A DNA stretch of 64,000 nucleotides. It comes from Cerrena zonata (Eukaryota; Basidiomycota; Agaricomycetes; Polyporales; Cerrenaceae). Below are positions 33,032 to 45,048 of this stretch, in pieces (position 1 is the stretch's first letter; each line of letters starts with the position of its first letter). Under the pieces are notes generated by a model. The model ran no database searches. It was not told where the DNA came from and worked only from the letters and a program-made list of their open reading frames with translations. The DNA is taken from NCBI GenBank assembly GCA_038087015.1, contig JASBNA010000073.1, forward strand, positions 1 to 64,000. The letters run 5' to 3'. Position numbers and translations under genes: made by a program.

Positions 33032-35363
33032 CTAAGCTAGCTCATACACCTTCGCGCGAAGGGAGTTGTAGCTTTCTTCATCGTTTTTCTCGAGTTGTTC
33101 CAGGGTGCACATGTGATCGTCAAAAATGTTTGCATATGGCTCCGATGAGAACTTCCTGTCGGCCTTTGGGGGGTAAATGCCGGTCCTCCAATCATGCAAA
33201 GCGGAATATACGGCAGTTGCCACAAGAGCTAGGAAGACGGCAGGAACACGATACACCTGGTCGTCCTCCTCAAAGAAGTTAGTAAGGCGTGAAACGATCG
33301 CGCCATGATCACCCCAAAATCCCGGTGTTGCTTTGAAGACATGAATGATAGCCGGGTGCAGGAATGGAAGATCTTCATCGTGTCTGAGGTTCTGAGCAAG
33401 AGATCATCAGCTATAGGTTAAGGAGTGAGATTATATCCATACATTGTTGGGGTCTGGACGGTAAATCAAAGGGAAGTTTTCGTTACGGTTGCAGAGCTGG
33501 GCAACACGCGCGCTGCATGCCTCCGGATTACTGGTATTCAATTGATACATGCCGATGATAACGGATGCCGCCGTCTCTTTGAGTTTTGAGCGAATCGAAA
33601 TGAAACGAGTCTCGGGCTGTCCATACTATTAAAACCAGAGAAAGTGACACTCAGATATAGGGTTTACTCACAATTTTCGCCAACACTTTGGCATAATCTT
33701 TGTCCAATTTCAACCGACGTTCGATCTCCAAGTACTCAAGTGACTTCGCAGCATCAACCAAGGTCCTGAGACTGAATTTATCCTTCTCCAGGATATTAGG
33801 CCAGGGGTTTTCGAAGAGTAGAACCGCAGTGAGAAGGTCAATTGCAGTGTCTAGAACACGATGTACAGGATCGTTCTGGGATGTTATTTGCAGCTTCTGC
33901 CCAGCTTTTTCTGGCCAGTTGATATCGGTCCACTCAGGCCATTGAGGATCTCGTCTGAGTTTGGCGGAAACCGTTGGGGCATCGTTGATCTAAAATGATC
34001 ATGTAAGATACGACCACAAGACAATGATCAAGTATTGTATATACCTGGGACGAGCCCCTTGTACTCAACCTCTCAGACTCGTCTCCCTCTGATCCTTCCA
34101 TTGCAATATCGCCCTCCGATGTAACTATGTGGTCTTCAACAACATGTTTATTTGCAGCCGTTGATTGCTTAGGCAGGCTATACAGGGTATAAATCCACAC
34201 AGTAAAGAAGATTAGAAGTGGTCACAACTCACCCGGTTGATGACTGTTTGCCCCCCCTTTGGGGTTGAACGTGGGTGACAAGCTGTTTGGCGCTACTGCG
34301 ACGCTGCTCTACTTCTTCTACCATATCCACATCTGGGTCGACCACAGGAATGTAAGGCCGCTAGTGAAACATTCCATTTCAGTCAAATAGTATGTCCATG
34401 TAGTAGTGCTTACCTCTGCTTGAAGACGTAATGCTAACTTTCCCGGTTGAGCAGTAGCCAGGAGTTCCTCCAAAGATCCATCAGATTCGAACTCGTCGCT
34501 TTTCTGGCTCTTCGAGTCATCTGGTAGTGGACCTTCGCTATCCTCATCGCTTTCTTCCTCTGCAGCTGTGGTCAAACACAACCTGTATGTAGACGATTCA
34601 AGTTTTTGGGATATGATAGACTCACCTGTTGCTTTCGCCTTCTGCATTGATTCAAAATCACGCTCATCACCGCTGTGGGCGGTGGGTGCAGGAGGGTATC
34701 CTACAATATATCAAAATTGTGATTATGAAGATTGATCAAGGTGCCACATACGAGCCATTGTTTTTGCCGGTTTGTTCTTTCCCACTTTGGAAGTGTTCGA
34801 AGTTGATCTTGTTGTCGCTTGCGAATTCTTGGTCTTCTCGACAGATGGTCCTCCCACATTAGTACCTGGATTTCCTACAATGATTTAAATCTATTGTGAC
34901 GAGAACCTTTTCTATCAAGAAGTAAAATCGTACCAGTACCATTCGTGCGTTGGCGCTTCGCTTCGACTGCCTCGTTTGCAGAAGAATCAGTACGCTTTCG
35001 TCTATTTGCCTGTTCATTAAGGACTAATTTATGTTTCAGTGATATGTAAGCTCGTATCTTAGATGAACATATATTACCATTATTACCACCATTGGTGGTA
35101 GCTTTGACAGTACTACGTGTCACTCGACCAGGTACACCTTGACCATAGCCATCTACTAACATGAGTATCTAATACAACAAATGAAATGCCAACTTACCTG
35201 CGACAGGTCCAACAGAGCCCTGAGTACCCTGTTCTGGATCTCGACCATTCCTCCGCTTCTGTGCTGAGTCCTTAGCTTTTGCCTTGTATTGCGAAGCTAA
35301 TGCCCCAACAACTTCTGGGTCTGCCACATTTGTCTTTTTGGCTGTACGGGACTTAGGTGGCAT
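33032..35363 (-). CDS. DUF6532 protein carried by the Plavaka element
   Basis: Starts MPPKSRTAKKTNVADPEVVG at 35,363. The N-terminal half is low-complexity and basic (QANRRKRTDSS), then acidic (AAEEESDEDSEG). The C-terminal half is the DUF6532 domain: DPQWPEWTDINWPEKAG, YGQPETRFISIRSKLKETAA, LRHDEDLPFLHPAIIHVFKA, YRVPAVFLALVATAVYSALH and SSEPYANIFDDHMCTLEQLE, ending at 33,032. DUF6532 proteins are abundant in agaricomycetes and have no known activity. It lies wholly between the Plavaka ends and starts 175 bp from the transposase start on the opposite strand, so I infer it is part of the element and that the two share a promoter region. The small N-terminal exons are approximate. Confidence 0.7.
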
Positions 35364-36858
35364 GATAGAGACAGATGTATAGATGGAAGAATGATACGAG
35401 ACAGTGGAAAGGAGAGTGGAAGGAAGGTAACGGTCTGATGCAGCTACGGACCAAAATGCGGCAACACCGCTTACCTCTAAGTGAGTCGATTTGCTGAATA
35501 ATCATATCTCCGTTACATTTTCAAACCTGTTTACGCGATGAAACCTAGGAGGTGCTATCCTATAGGTAAACCCTATTGTCCATTATTTACTGCCCATCAC
35601 TCGATGACCTCTTGTGTAGAGACTCGACAGAAGTGTCCTGGCTGTCATGATTATTTTGACCAGACAGGACTTTCCCGACATCTTGCACTCACTCGTAACC
35701 CTCTCTGTGTCCCTTACCGCAACCAGTGGTATGGCCAGAATGGAGCACCCAACTCCTTTCTCCCAGGTGCAGACATTCCTTATCCTCCCTCCAGTCATGG
35801 CTCGGAATTACCTAGGAATGCATCACCACTCTTTGATGGTGACTTTTTTGGATGCAACTACTCGAACGAGGACTTTCCTGGCTGGGATGATGATAGCGCC
35901 CGTGACAACAACGCTGAAAAGGATACTGAGGACGAGGATGAGGACGATGCAGCATTGAGCAATGATTTACGCGCAGCACCTATCGATGACCATATCCGGA
36001 ACGATTGGGAGCCTGCTCCACCCACTCAGAATGGTGCTCCCACCGGGACCCATACCCAGGATGACGAACGTGACCGCCAACAAGCTGAAGAGCATGCACG
36101 ACATATTCGGAATACTGAAGAAACTCTTCATGAGCCCCGTAAACGTGTCAAATTTACTCGCGGTAATGCAGGCGCCCCAATCTCGCAGGGTAGCAAGAAC
36201 GAATACGAAAGTCAGAATGCAGACTCTAACATATGGGCACCATTCCAGTCTCAGCTTGATTGGGAGATAGCTTATTGGGCAAAAGTTCATGGCCCCGGTT
36301 CGACTGCCTTCACAAAACTTCTTAAAATAGAAGGGGTTAGTAACTCTTCCGTACTTATCCCTTTCATCCATGCTAACTCAAATCCTTCTTACATAGGTCC
36401 GCACACGTCTTAACCTGTCTTACGGGTCATCAAATGAGCTCAATCAGATCATTGATGAACAACTTCCTGGGCGTCCACGATTTATGCGCAAACAAGTTGT
36501 TGTTGAAGCTGCAGGCGAAGCATTCAAATTCTACTATCGCGACATCATACAGTGTGTAAGGTCGCTTTTTGGTGACCCCGAGTTTGCACCACATCTCATT
36601 TTCGCACCAGAGCGTCACTACACAGACGATGATGAGACGAATAGGGAGTATAGTGAGATGCACACTGGAGAGTGGTGGTGGGACACACAGGTACGGATTC
36701 AAGTTTTCTATAATGTCTATTTATTGTAGCTTATCATTATATTTTCGTGATCTAGATTGTCCTGGAAAACGCAAATGGGGGTGCCACTATAATCCCCGTC
36801 ATCATTTCTACCGACAAAACACAATTAACACTCTTCCGAAACAAGACGGCATACCCTA

Positions 36859-37572
36859 CACTGGACTGTAGCCCAAATTTCGAGCTCTATAAAAATAAAG
36901 TAAAATTTTATAAAAAGTCTCTTACAAAACATACTTTTTAGACCCAAAAAATGATGTAAAAATTCAGAATTGTAGCAGAATTTGATGAATCACAAAAATC
37001 TATATAAATTCTGACTTTTGTATCCAGTTTTTACAGTTTAAAAAGGCTCAATTTTGATACATTTTTTGTTAGAGCAAAATTTGGAATACAAAATTCAAAG
37101 TTTTGACACACATTTATTTTTTCTAAACTGATATAAAATTTAAACTGCTAAATTGGCAAGATGCATAGTATTGTATATCAAAATACCTCCATCAAATACT
37201 CTTATTGACAGGGATTATGCTGTACTAAGAATAGTAGTCTATATCTTCTCTTTAGGCTGTCTATTCATGAAATTTTATTTTAATATATACAATTATATTA
37301 TAATTTTTGATAAGATAAAAGTATATCAAAATGTTGAATTTTGCATACTGAATTTTGCCTCAGCAAAAAATGTATGACAATTGAGCTTTTTTGACTCTGA
37401 AAAGTGGATATAAAAGTCTGAATTTGCACAGGTTTTTGTGATTTATTAATTTCTGTTGCAATTCAGAATTTTTAGATCATTTTTTGGGTCTGAAAATCAT
37501 CTTTTGTAAGAGACTTTTTATAAAATTTTACTTTACTTTTATGGAGCCCAAAATTTGGGCTACGGTCCAGTG
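36859..37572. mobile_element. 714-bp non-autonomous foldback (long-TIR) element
   Basis: AT-rich with no coding capacity. Both ends read CACTGGAC(T/C)GTAGCCCAAA inward, and the inverted match continues for well over 150 bp with small differences, including TAAAATTTTATAAAAAGTCT. It is flanked by the direct repeat CTA (36,856-36,858 and 37,573-37,575). Excision with one CTA restores the transposase motif AYPIYLTIGNIPKDIRRKP. The CAC start, 3-bp duplication and long inverted arms fit a CACTA-type MITE. Confidence 0.85.
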
Positions 37573-38487
37573 CTATATACCTCACAATCGGGAATATCCC
37601 CAAAGATATTCGTCGCAAGCCATCTCGTCATGCGCAAATTCTGGTTGGCTACCTCCCTTCCACTCGACTTACACAAATTACCTCTCATACATCACGACGA
37701 CGTACCCTTGCCAACCTCTTTCACACCTGCATGCAGTTTCTCCTCACTCCTCTCCAGACCGCCGGTGTTGATGGTATCGCAATGATGTCTGGCGATGGGG
37801 TTACCCGTAGATGCCATCCAATTTTTGCTGTCTTTGTTGGTGACTATCCCGAACAGTTGCTTGTCGCATGCTTGAAGAATGGTGATTGTCCCACTTGTCC
37901 AATACCCCGTGATGAACTAGGGTCTGGTTCAGTGCTAGAACCCTGTGATTTGGGTCCTATTCTTGATGCTCTTGACACTATGGATGGGGATCCATCAGAA
38001 TTTGCCCGAGCATGTGTCGAAGCTGGCATCAAGCCTGTCTATCACCCATTTTGGTATGGCTTACCATTTGTAGACCCGTTTCTATCTATCACGCCCGATG
38101 TCCTTCACCAGCTCTACCAAGGACTAGTCAAGCACCTTGTTGCATGGCTCATTGCCGGATTCGGAGCAGCTGAAATCGACGCGCGTTGTCGCCGGATGCC
38201 TCCAAACCATGGTACACGGCTATTCACAAAGGGAATTTCAACGTTATCACGAGTTTCAGGTCAAGAGCATCGAGATATGTGCCATGTTCTACTTGGGCTC
38301 ATTGTGGATATGTGTCTTCCTTCTGGGGCATCTACAGTGCACTTAGTTCGAGCAGTTCGTGGGATGCTCGATTTCTTCTACATCGCGCAATACAAGGTAC
38401 AGACTAAAAACACGCTTGATGACATGGAAGCGGCACTCGCAGCTTTCCATGAAAACAAGTCTGTATTTATTGTCCTAGGTATACGGT

Positions 38488-38988
38488 TGTTGTAATACAC
38501 CGTCCGAAGCATCCGGACGCATGCACCATCCGGTATTGTAGTGCATCCGCACACGATCCACATCCGGACACAATGTGCGTCCGGGCATGACCCGCATCCG
38601 GACATGGTGCATCCGGCCGCACTGAGGATCCGGCTGCAGCCAGCGCTGACCTCATCCGGACCTGATCATTCCGGATTAGGAAGGTGCTCAGGTTTGCTTC
38701 CGTCTTATCCTCTTATACCTTCTGCCTTTTCTTTCGGACTCTCTTAATCCTTTCCTCATATCTTCTCGTCCCATTTTCTCTGGTTTGCTTTATTCCCATT
38801 CGCTCCCATTTTCCCGTCTGTCTTCCGACGCATTTCTTACGCTTTCCGCGTCGTCCTATTTGCTACTTGTTTCGGCCGTAAAATCCATCCGGATTTAGTA
38901 TAAAAGCTATGTATTTCGTCTAGTCTACTGATTGATTTTATCGTCTTTGTTGCCTCAAACTACCCTACCTATTGCGTGCACAACAACA
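38488..38988 (+). repeat. Copia 5' LTR
   Basis: 501 bp, TG...CA. The first 160 bp hold at least eight ATCCGG words, giving an unusual density of the CCGG core. A TATA-like TATAAAAG lies at about 38,900-38,907 and could start transcription. Confidence 0.9.
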
Positions 38989-39293
38989 GGTTATGGGCCC
39001 CGCCTCTCGTTTATAAAAGTTCCCTTACTAACTCCTCTGTAGTCGACTTAAAACTTTCTACACTCGCGCGCCGCTGCCTACAGCATCTTGATACTCTACC
39101 GTCTCTACGCTCGCTATAGCAGACGTCTTTACTTCATTGTGATCACCCTCTCGATCTTTCGTCTCCCTCTTGACGATAGTATCTCTTCATCGTTTGGCCA
39201 AACGTTCTCATCATTATACTTCCTCATCGTCCTTTCGGTCTATCCCTTGACGAACTCCTTCTCTACGGTCTAGTCCTTCATCACTATTCCAAC

Positions 39294-40664
39294 ATGACCG
39301 ACACATCTTCATCCCCTTCCTATCGTATCGAACACCTAAAGTCTCCGGATAACTATCCGACTTGGAGTGTCCAGATCAAGGACATCCTTACCGAAGCTGG
39401 TCTCTTTGGTCATGCAGATGGGACTACTCTTTGTCCTATTCCCCTTGATGCGACTGCAGCTGCGGCTGACCTCACCGCGAATGTCGCTGCCATTACTGCT
39501 TGGAAGTCTAGGGATGCGAAAGCTCTCACTGCCATCCGGACCCGGATTTCTCAGTCCATGATGACTTATGTCATTGGTGCTGAGTTTGCTCATCAAGCAT
39601 GGTCTTCTTTGAAGACTGTCTTCGACATCCAAGGTCCAATCGCTATCATCCTGGAACGTCGCAAATTCTTCCGGTACGCGATCCCGGATGGTACTGAAGT
39701 TGAGGAACACATCCATATCCTTCGTACTTGCAAGGAGAAGCTTACTTTGCTTCAGGATCCTATCTCCGAGAGGGACTTCAACTTAGTCCTCCTCACTGCT
39801 CTACCTGAGTCCTGGGATTCCTTCGTCTCTTCCATCGACCTCTCTACCATGTCCTCCAACAGTACCACCCTCATCGGACGCCTTCTTCAGGAAGATGCCC
39901 GACGTCGTTCACGATCCGGATCCGCTACTTCCTTTCCTGCAGTTCACGGAAGTCGTAACCATGGTCCGCAAGGTCCACCTGGTCCACCTGGTCCACCTCG
40001 TTTCCAAAACCGATTGCAAGGTTTTAACGGAAACCGTCCGCCTCAGCGACAGGGTTTCCAACCCTCCCGCGGAAACTTTCGTCCGAACCGCGGAAATGGT
40101 CATCGTCCTCCTTCTTCACGTTTTCCATCTTCCAACGCTCGCCGGCCTCCTCCGGACCAAGGTCAACAGGTGTCTTATACCTTTATGGCAAACATCTACA
40201 CTCCTGCGAGTGACCTTCCTCCTCACAGTGAAAAGAAGTGGATCGGAGACACAGGTACTCAAGCTCACATTGTGTCCGATCGCTCTCTCTTTCATGAGTA
40301 CACTCCTACTCCCGGACGTGTTATCTCTGGTGTAGGATCTGCCGCTGTCCTTGGTGTTGGTACCATCCTGCTTCACTTCCGCCGTGATGGACATCGCACT
40401 GGTCTTTTCACCCTCACCGACGTCCTTCATGTTCCCTCCATCTCACACCACTTGATTTCGCTCGGATGCCTCACCAATGGTACTGGTCTCGCATACTATG
40501 GTCACGATGATATCATCGAGATTATTGATGACCACCGTGACAAGATGATTACTCAAGGAGTCAAGAACAATAACTTGTACGAATTCGATGTCATACCTGT
40601 TATTCCAGTTCAGTCTTTTCTGTCCGTGTCAGCCGGACCTGGTACGACTGGCATGTATCTTTAG
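39294..40664 (+). CDS. Copia gag with the protease motif
   Basis: 456 residues starting MTDTSSSPSYRIEHLKSPDN. The gag-type domain shows the usual Y-x-x-W-S-x-x-I-x-x-x-L pattern, followed by a Pro/Gly/Arg-rich nucleic-acid-binding stretch (GPQGPPGPPGPPR, then NRGNGHRPPSSRF) in place of a clear CCHC zinc knuckle. The aspartic protease active site is WIGDTGTQAHI. The frame stops at 40,664, just inside the region that begins the GAG-pre-integrase motif in the next frame. In most Copia elements gag and pol form one frame, so a -1 shift or a lesion is needed here. Confidence 0.88.
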   Translation: MTDTSSSPSYRIEHLKSPDNYPTWSVQIKDILTEAGLFGHADGTTLCPIPLDATAAAADLTANVAAITAWKSRDAKALTAIRTRISQSMMTYVIGAEFAHQAWSSLKTVFDIQGPIAIILERRKFFRYAIPDGTEVEEHIHILRTCKEKLTLLQDPISERDFNLVLLTALPESWDSFVSSIDLSTMSSNSTTLIGRLLQEDARRRSRSGSATSFPAVHGSRNHGPQGPPGPPGPPRFQNRLQGFNGNRPPQRQGFQPSRGNFRPNRGNGHRPPSSRFPSSNARRPPPDQGQQVSYTFMANIYTPASDLPPHSEKKWIGDTGTQAHIVSDRSLFHEYTPTPGRVISGVGSAAVLGVGTILLHFRRDGHRTGLFTLTDVLHVPSISHHLISLGCLTNGTGLAYYGHDDIIEIIDDHRDKMITQGVKNNNLYEFDVIPVIPVQSFLSVSAGPGTTGMYL

Positions 40665-43474
40665 GGCACCTGAATAAGGGCCAACTCCAGGAACTCGTCC
40701 GGAAGGGAATGGTTACTGGACTCGAAGTCGATACCACTAGCCCTATCGATTTCGAATGCGAGTCGTGCATCATCGGAAAGCACCACAAAGCACCTTTCCC
40801 TTCCACTTCCATTTCCAAAACCCTTGACGTTGGCGACATTGTTGTCTGCGACATATGGGGACCCGCTACCACTCAATCTATTCACCGACATCGCTACTAT
40901 ATTTCCTTCACCGATCTCGGCTCTCACTATTCTCGACTCTATTTTCTTCTCACTCGAAATCAAGCTTTCCCCTCACTCGAAAAATATCACAACTTCTTCG
41001 TCACTCAGAAGGGTCGCTCCTTCAAGGTCCTTCGTGTTGACAATGCAAAGGAACTCATCGAAGGTGACTTCAAACACTACCTCGATAAGCACGGCATCAT
41101 CCTTGAAACAACCGCGCCCTACTCTTCTTCGCAAAATGGTGTTGCGGAACGTCTCAACCGTACTCTGGTTGAACGTGGCCGTGCAATGCTTGCGGATGCA
41201 ACTGTTCCGGTTTCACTATGGGAAGAGGCTGTCGACTATGCTTGCTACCTCAAGAACTTGTCTCCGACTCGTGCTCTTGATGGTATTACCCCGTACCAAG
41301 CCTTCTGGGGTAAGGTACCGGACGTCTCACATGTCCACAAATTTGGTCAGCACTGCTGGGTCCTTGTACCTGAAAACCGGCGATCAAAAATCGAACCACA
41401 ATCCGAACGCTATGTTTTCACTGGCATTTCTGAACACATGTCAGGCTACCGCTACTACGTCCCCCGGATCAAGCAAGTCTTAACCTCACGGAACGTTATC
41501 TTCCCATCATCATATGCGCCCCACCCTTCCACATCCCTTCCTGCTCCAAATGTTTCCGGTCTTGAGGGGGAGGATCCTGATCTTCTACCCAAGCCCGAAA
41601 CATCTTCTTCTGCTTCAACTGTGGAAACTTCTGCGGACGCGGACGTCCCACACTCTGCGGACACAACTCGCGGATCGCAAGAAGTACTTTTTCCAAATCT
41701 AGACAATGCTCTGGTTATCCCTGTTCCTCCTGTTCCACCTCCGGCTCCTCGACGTTCTTCCCGACAAACCACCAAGCATGACTACAGCAAGCTGCATTCA
41801 AGCGGAAGGCAAGTCGTATCAAGTAACGCCCCAATAGCTCAACTGCCCCCTCCCAGAGATGGCCCATCAACATCGCCGGACACTTCTTTATTCATTGCTG
41901 CTAGCGACTCCTCAACACCTCTCACTGACGATCCCAGTACTCTTAAAGAAGTTCAGTCTCGTCCAGATTGGCCTGAATGGAAGGCGGCGATGGACTCTGA
42001 AATCGCACAGCTCCACCAGCTTGGTACCTACTCGCTTTCGGATCCGCCCCCGGATCGCAAACCTATCGGATGTCGCTGGGTTTTCCACATCAAACGTGAT
42101 CCGGATGGCGCTATCCTCAAGTACAAGGCTCGTCTTGTCGCACAAGGTTTCTCTCAGATACCCGGTCAAGATTTCCTTGAAACTTACGCTCCTGTCATGC
42201 GACTCAAATCCTACCGTGCCCTACTTGCAATTGCTGCTCCAAATGATTGGGAAATTCATCAGATTGACGTTGTAGGTGCATACCTCAATGGCGATCTTGA
42301 TGAAACTATCTACATGCGGCAACCTCCCGGTTATGAAGATGGATCCGGTCGCGCATGTCTTCTCCACAAAGCCCTCTACGGACTTAAGCAAGCGGGCCGT
42401 GTCTGGAACGTCAAGTTCAATGACATTTTCGTCACCACTCTCCAATACACCCGGCTTCAGTCAGATTTTTGTGTCTACATACGCCGAAATTCTGACGGTC
42501 TCATCATTGTTATCATCCATGTCGACGACTCTACCATCCTCGCATCACCTCCATCTATCCTACCTGCAGCGAAAGATGAAATCGCGAAACACCTTACCAT
42601 TTCCGATCTCGGTCCAGCAAAGACTTTCCTTGGTCTTCAAATCGAACGCGACCGCATCCGGAAGACTATCACTATCCACCAGACTTCATACATTACGAAG
42701 GTCTTGGAACGTTTTGGCATGCTCACTTCCTCACCGGTTTCCACCCCTGTCGATTCACATGTCAAGCTATCATCCGACGCTTCCCCACCAGTAGCTTCCT
42801 TGAATTTTCCCTATGCTGCTGTCATTGGTTCCCTCATGTATGCTGCCATTGCCACCCGTCCGGACATCTCCCACGCTGTCCAGAATTTATCTCAGTACAC
42901 TTCCTGCTTCACGCACGAGCACATTACTGCTGCGAAGCGTGTACTCCGATACCTCAATGGCACCCGCTCACTCGGCATCACTTATGGTCTCAGCAATGAC
43001 ACCACCCTATACGGTTACACCGATGCGGACTGGGGACAAGATGTCAACGATCGCAAATCCATCTCCGGATATGTTTTCCTTATCTCAGGGGGAGCCGTCT
43101 CTTGGTCCTCCAAGAAACAATCATCCGTCGCACTTTCTACTATGGAAGCTGAATATGTCGCACTCGCTCATGCTACCAAGGACGCTATTTGGTTCCGAGC
43201 TCTTCTGTCCGACTTAGGTTTTCCGTCACCGGATCCTACTCTCATCCTCTGCGACAACCAGGCTGCAATTGCTTATGTACACGATAACCAATTCCATGCT
43301 CGCGCAAAACACATCTCTATGCGATATCACTTCATCCGGGATCATGTTGCTCAAGGGGATATCAAGGTCACTTACGTCTCGACAAAAAACAACTGCGCCG
43401 ACATGTTCACCAAAGGACTTCCTCGTCCAACCCATCTCTTCCTCACCTCTTCGATTGGCATGTCTGCTAGTTGA
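40649..43474 (+). CDS. Copia pol: integrase, reverse transcriptase, RNase H
   Basis: I begin at the first conserved motif, WHVSLGHLNKGQL at 40,649; translation is expected to arrive from gag by a shift of frame. Integrase: CESCIIGKHHKAPF zinc part, then DIWGP, and QNGVAERLNRTLVERGRAML. Reverse transcriptase: RWVFHIKRDPDG, ARLVAQGFSQIPGQDF, YGLKQAGRVWN and the catalytic VDD in IIHVDDSTILAS. RNase H: TDADWGQDVNDRKSISGYVF, STMEAEYVALAHATKDAIWF and CDNQAAIAYVHDNQFHARAK. All catalytic motifs are present, and the frame ends at 43,474, eight bases before the 3' LTR. Confidence 0.9.
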   Translation, partial: WHVSLGHLNKGQLQELVRKGMVTGLEVDTTSPIDFECESCIIGKHHKAPFPSTSISKTLDVGDIVVCDIWGPATTQSIHRHRYYISFTDLGSHYSRLYFLLTRNQAFPSLEKYHNFFVTQKGRSFKVLRVDNAKELIEGDFKHYLDKHGIILETTAPYSSSQNGVAERLNRTLVERGRAMLADATVPVSLWEEAVDYACYLKNLSPTRALDGITPYQAFWGKVPDVSHVHKFGQHCWVLVPENRRSKIEPQSERYVFTGISEHMSGYRYYVPRIKQVLTSRNVIFPSSYAPHPSTSLPAPNVSGLEGEDPDLLPKPETSSSASTVETSADADVPHSADTTRGSQEVLFPNLDNALVIPVPPVPPPAPRRSSRQTTKHDYSKLHSSGRQVVSSNAPIAQLPPPRDGPSTSPDTSLFIAASDSSTPLTDDPSTLKEVQSRPDWPEWKAAMDSEIAQLHQLGTYSLSDPPPDRKPIGCRWVFHIKRDPDGAILKYKARLVAQGFSQIPGQDFLETYAPVMRLKSYRALLAIAAPNDWEIHQIDVVGAYLNGDLDETIYMRQPPGYEDGSGRACLLHKALYGLKQAGRVWNVKFNDIFVTTLQYTRLQSDFCVYIRRNSDGLIIVIIHVDDSTILASPPSILPAAKDEIAKHLTISDLGPAKTFLGLQIERDRIRKTITIHQTSYITKVLERFGMLTSSPVSTPVDSHVKLSSDASPPVASLNFPYAAVIGSLMYAAIATRPDISHAVQNLSQYTSCFTHEHITAAKRVLRYLNGTRSLGITYGLSNDTTLYGYTDADWGQDVNDRKSISGYVFLISGGAVSWSSKKQSSVALSTMEAEYVALAHATKDAIWFRALLSDLGFPSPDPTLILCDNQAAIAYVHDNQFHARAKHISMRYHFIRDHVAQGDIKVTYVSTKNNCADMFTKGLPRPTHLFLTSSIGMSAS

Positions 43475-43481
43475 GGGGGAG

Positions 43482-43982
43482 TGTTGTAATACACCGTCCG
43501 AAGCATCCGGACGCATGCACCATCCGGTATTGTAGTGCATCCGCACACGATCCACATCCGGACACAATGTGCGTCCGGGCATGACCCGCATCCGGACATG
43601 GTGCATCCGGCCGCACTGAGGATCCGGCTGCAGCCAGCGCTGACCTCATCCGGACCTGATCATTCCGGATTAGGAAGGTGCTCAGGTTTGCTTCCGTCTT
43701 ATCCTCTTATACCTTCTGCCTTTTCTTTCGGACTCTCTTAATCCTTTCCTCATATCTTCTCGTCCCATTTTCTCTGGTTTGCTTTATTCCCATTCGCTCC
43801 CATTTTCCCGTCTGTCTTCCGACGCATTTCTTACGCTTTCCGCGTCGTCCTATTTGCTACTTGTTTCGGCCGTAAAATCCATCCGGATTTAGTATAAAAG
43901 CTATGTATTTCGTCTAGTCTACTGATTGATTTTATCGTCTTTGTTGCCTCAAACTACCCTACCTATTGCGTGCACAACAACA
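43482..43982 (+). repeat. Copia 3' LTR
   Basis: 501 bp, apparently identical to the 5' LTR, which points to a very recent insertion. Confidence 0.9.
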
Positions 43983-45048
43983 ACGGTCTCAATTCAATCT
44001 CCCGAAGCTTCATAATGTTGGTCACTATCGACGTCTTATTGTGCGCTTTGGAGCAACGGATAACTACAGCACTCAAACAACGGAACGACTACACATTGAT
44101 TTTGCCAAAGAAGCATACGAGGCTACAAATCACAAGGAAGAATTCGCACAGATGACGGCTTGGCTAGAACGAATCGAGAAGATCTCATGTCACCAGTCTT
44201 ATATTGATTGGCGTCGCAGAACGTCCACACCTGCTATACCTAATCCACCATCACGGTCTCCTACCAACCCAAATAAATCCTCACTCGGCATCAAAATGAC
44301 ATGTAACCCATCTGTTCGCTCTGTTCCCCTCGACGATCTGGCCGTCCACTATGGCACAATAGACATCCGGAATGCACTGGCTTCTTTTATTGCAAAGTGG
44401 AACGACCCATCTCTCACTGGTTCACGACTTAATGCCGCTGCCGCAAGGGTTAATCTGCCTATGCGTACTCTTCCAGTCTTTCACAAAATCCGATTCTCAG
44501 ATGGAGACGAGTGCAATCTAGACGATGCACTCGCTTTCAATGATGTAGCACACATCAAACCTGCAAGTGTTGATTCACAAGGTCGGCCTGTTCCTGCTCG
44601 ATTCGACACTGTCCTTGTTGATCGCGGGAATGGTGGCTCTGTGGGGGTAAAAGGTATATATCTAATGTGCTATCATAAAGGGTTTCACACTCACAAGTCC
44701 CTTTCTAGGATATCAGGTGGCTCAAGTTCGTGCCGTGTTTCTCCTTTCGAATAAAACATGTCGCAATGTATTCTCGCCTGGTAGTGAGTGGCCGAACCAC
44801 TTGGCATACGTCGAATGGTTCTCACCGTTTTCCCGCACTCCCCACCGAGATCATACTAAGATGTACAAGGTGTCGCGAGAAGTGCAGGGCGGTGAGCGAC
44901 GTGCCTCGGTCATACCAGTGCATAACATAAAATGGACTGTTATGCTTTTCCCTATGTTTGGGACAGTCGCAGATAGGAGTTGGTCTTCAGACACTGTCTT
45001 AGATAAATGTAGTGTTTTCTATGTAAATCCCTTTGTAGATGAACATTC

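Larger units (their letters stand above)
38488..43982 (+). mobile_element. Copia-type LTR retrotransposon, recent insertion
   Basis: Full length 5,495 bp. LTRs (38,488-38,988 and 43,482-43,982) start TG and end CA, and I see no difference between them by eye. The 5-bp target repeat is ACGGT (38,483-38,487 and 43,983-43,987). A purine-rich GAGGGGGAG lies just before the 3' LTR. After the 5' LTR comes GGTTATGGGCCC, which may be the primer-binding site. It interrupts the Plavaka transposase between VLGIR and SQFNLPKLH. Confidence 0.92.

Noticed and set aside
38541..38881. Small frames inside the Copia LTR, repeated in the other LTR
   Set aside because: They are identical because the LTRs are identical, and no protein family is recognisable.
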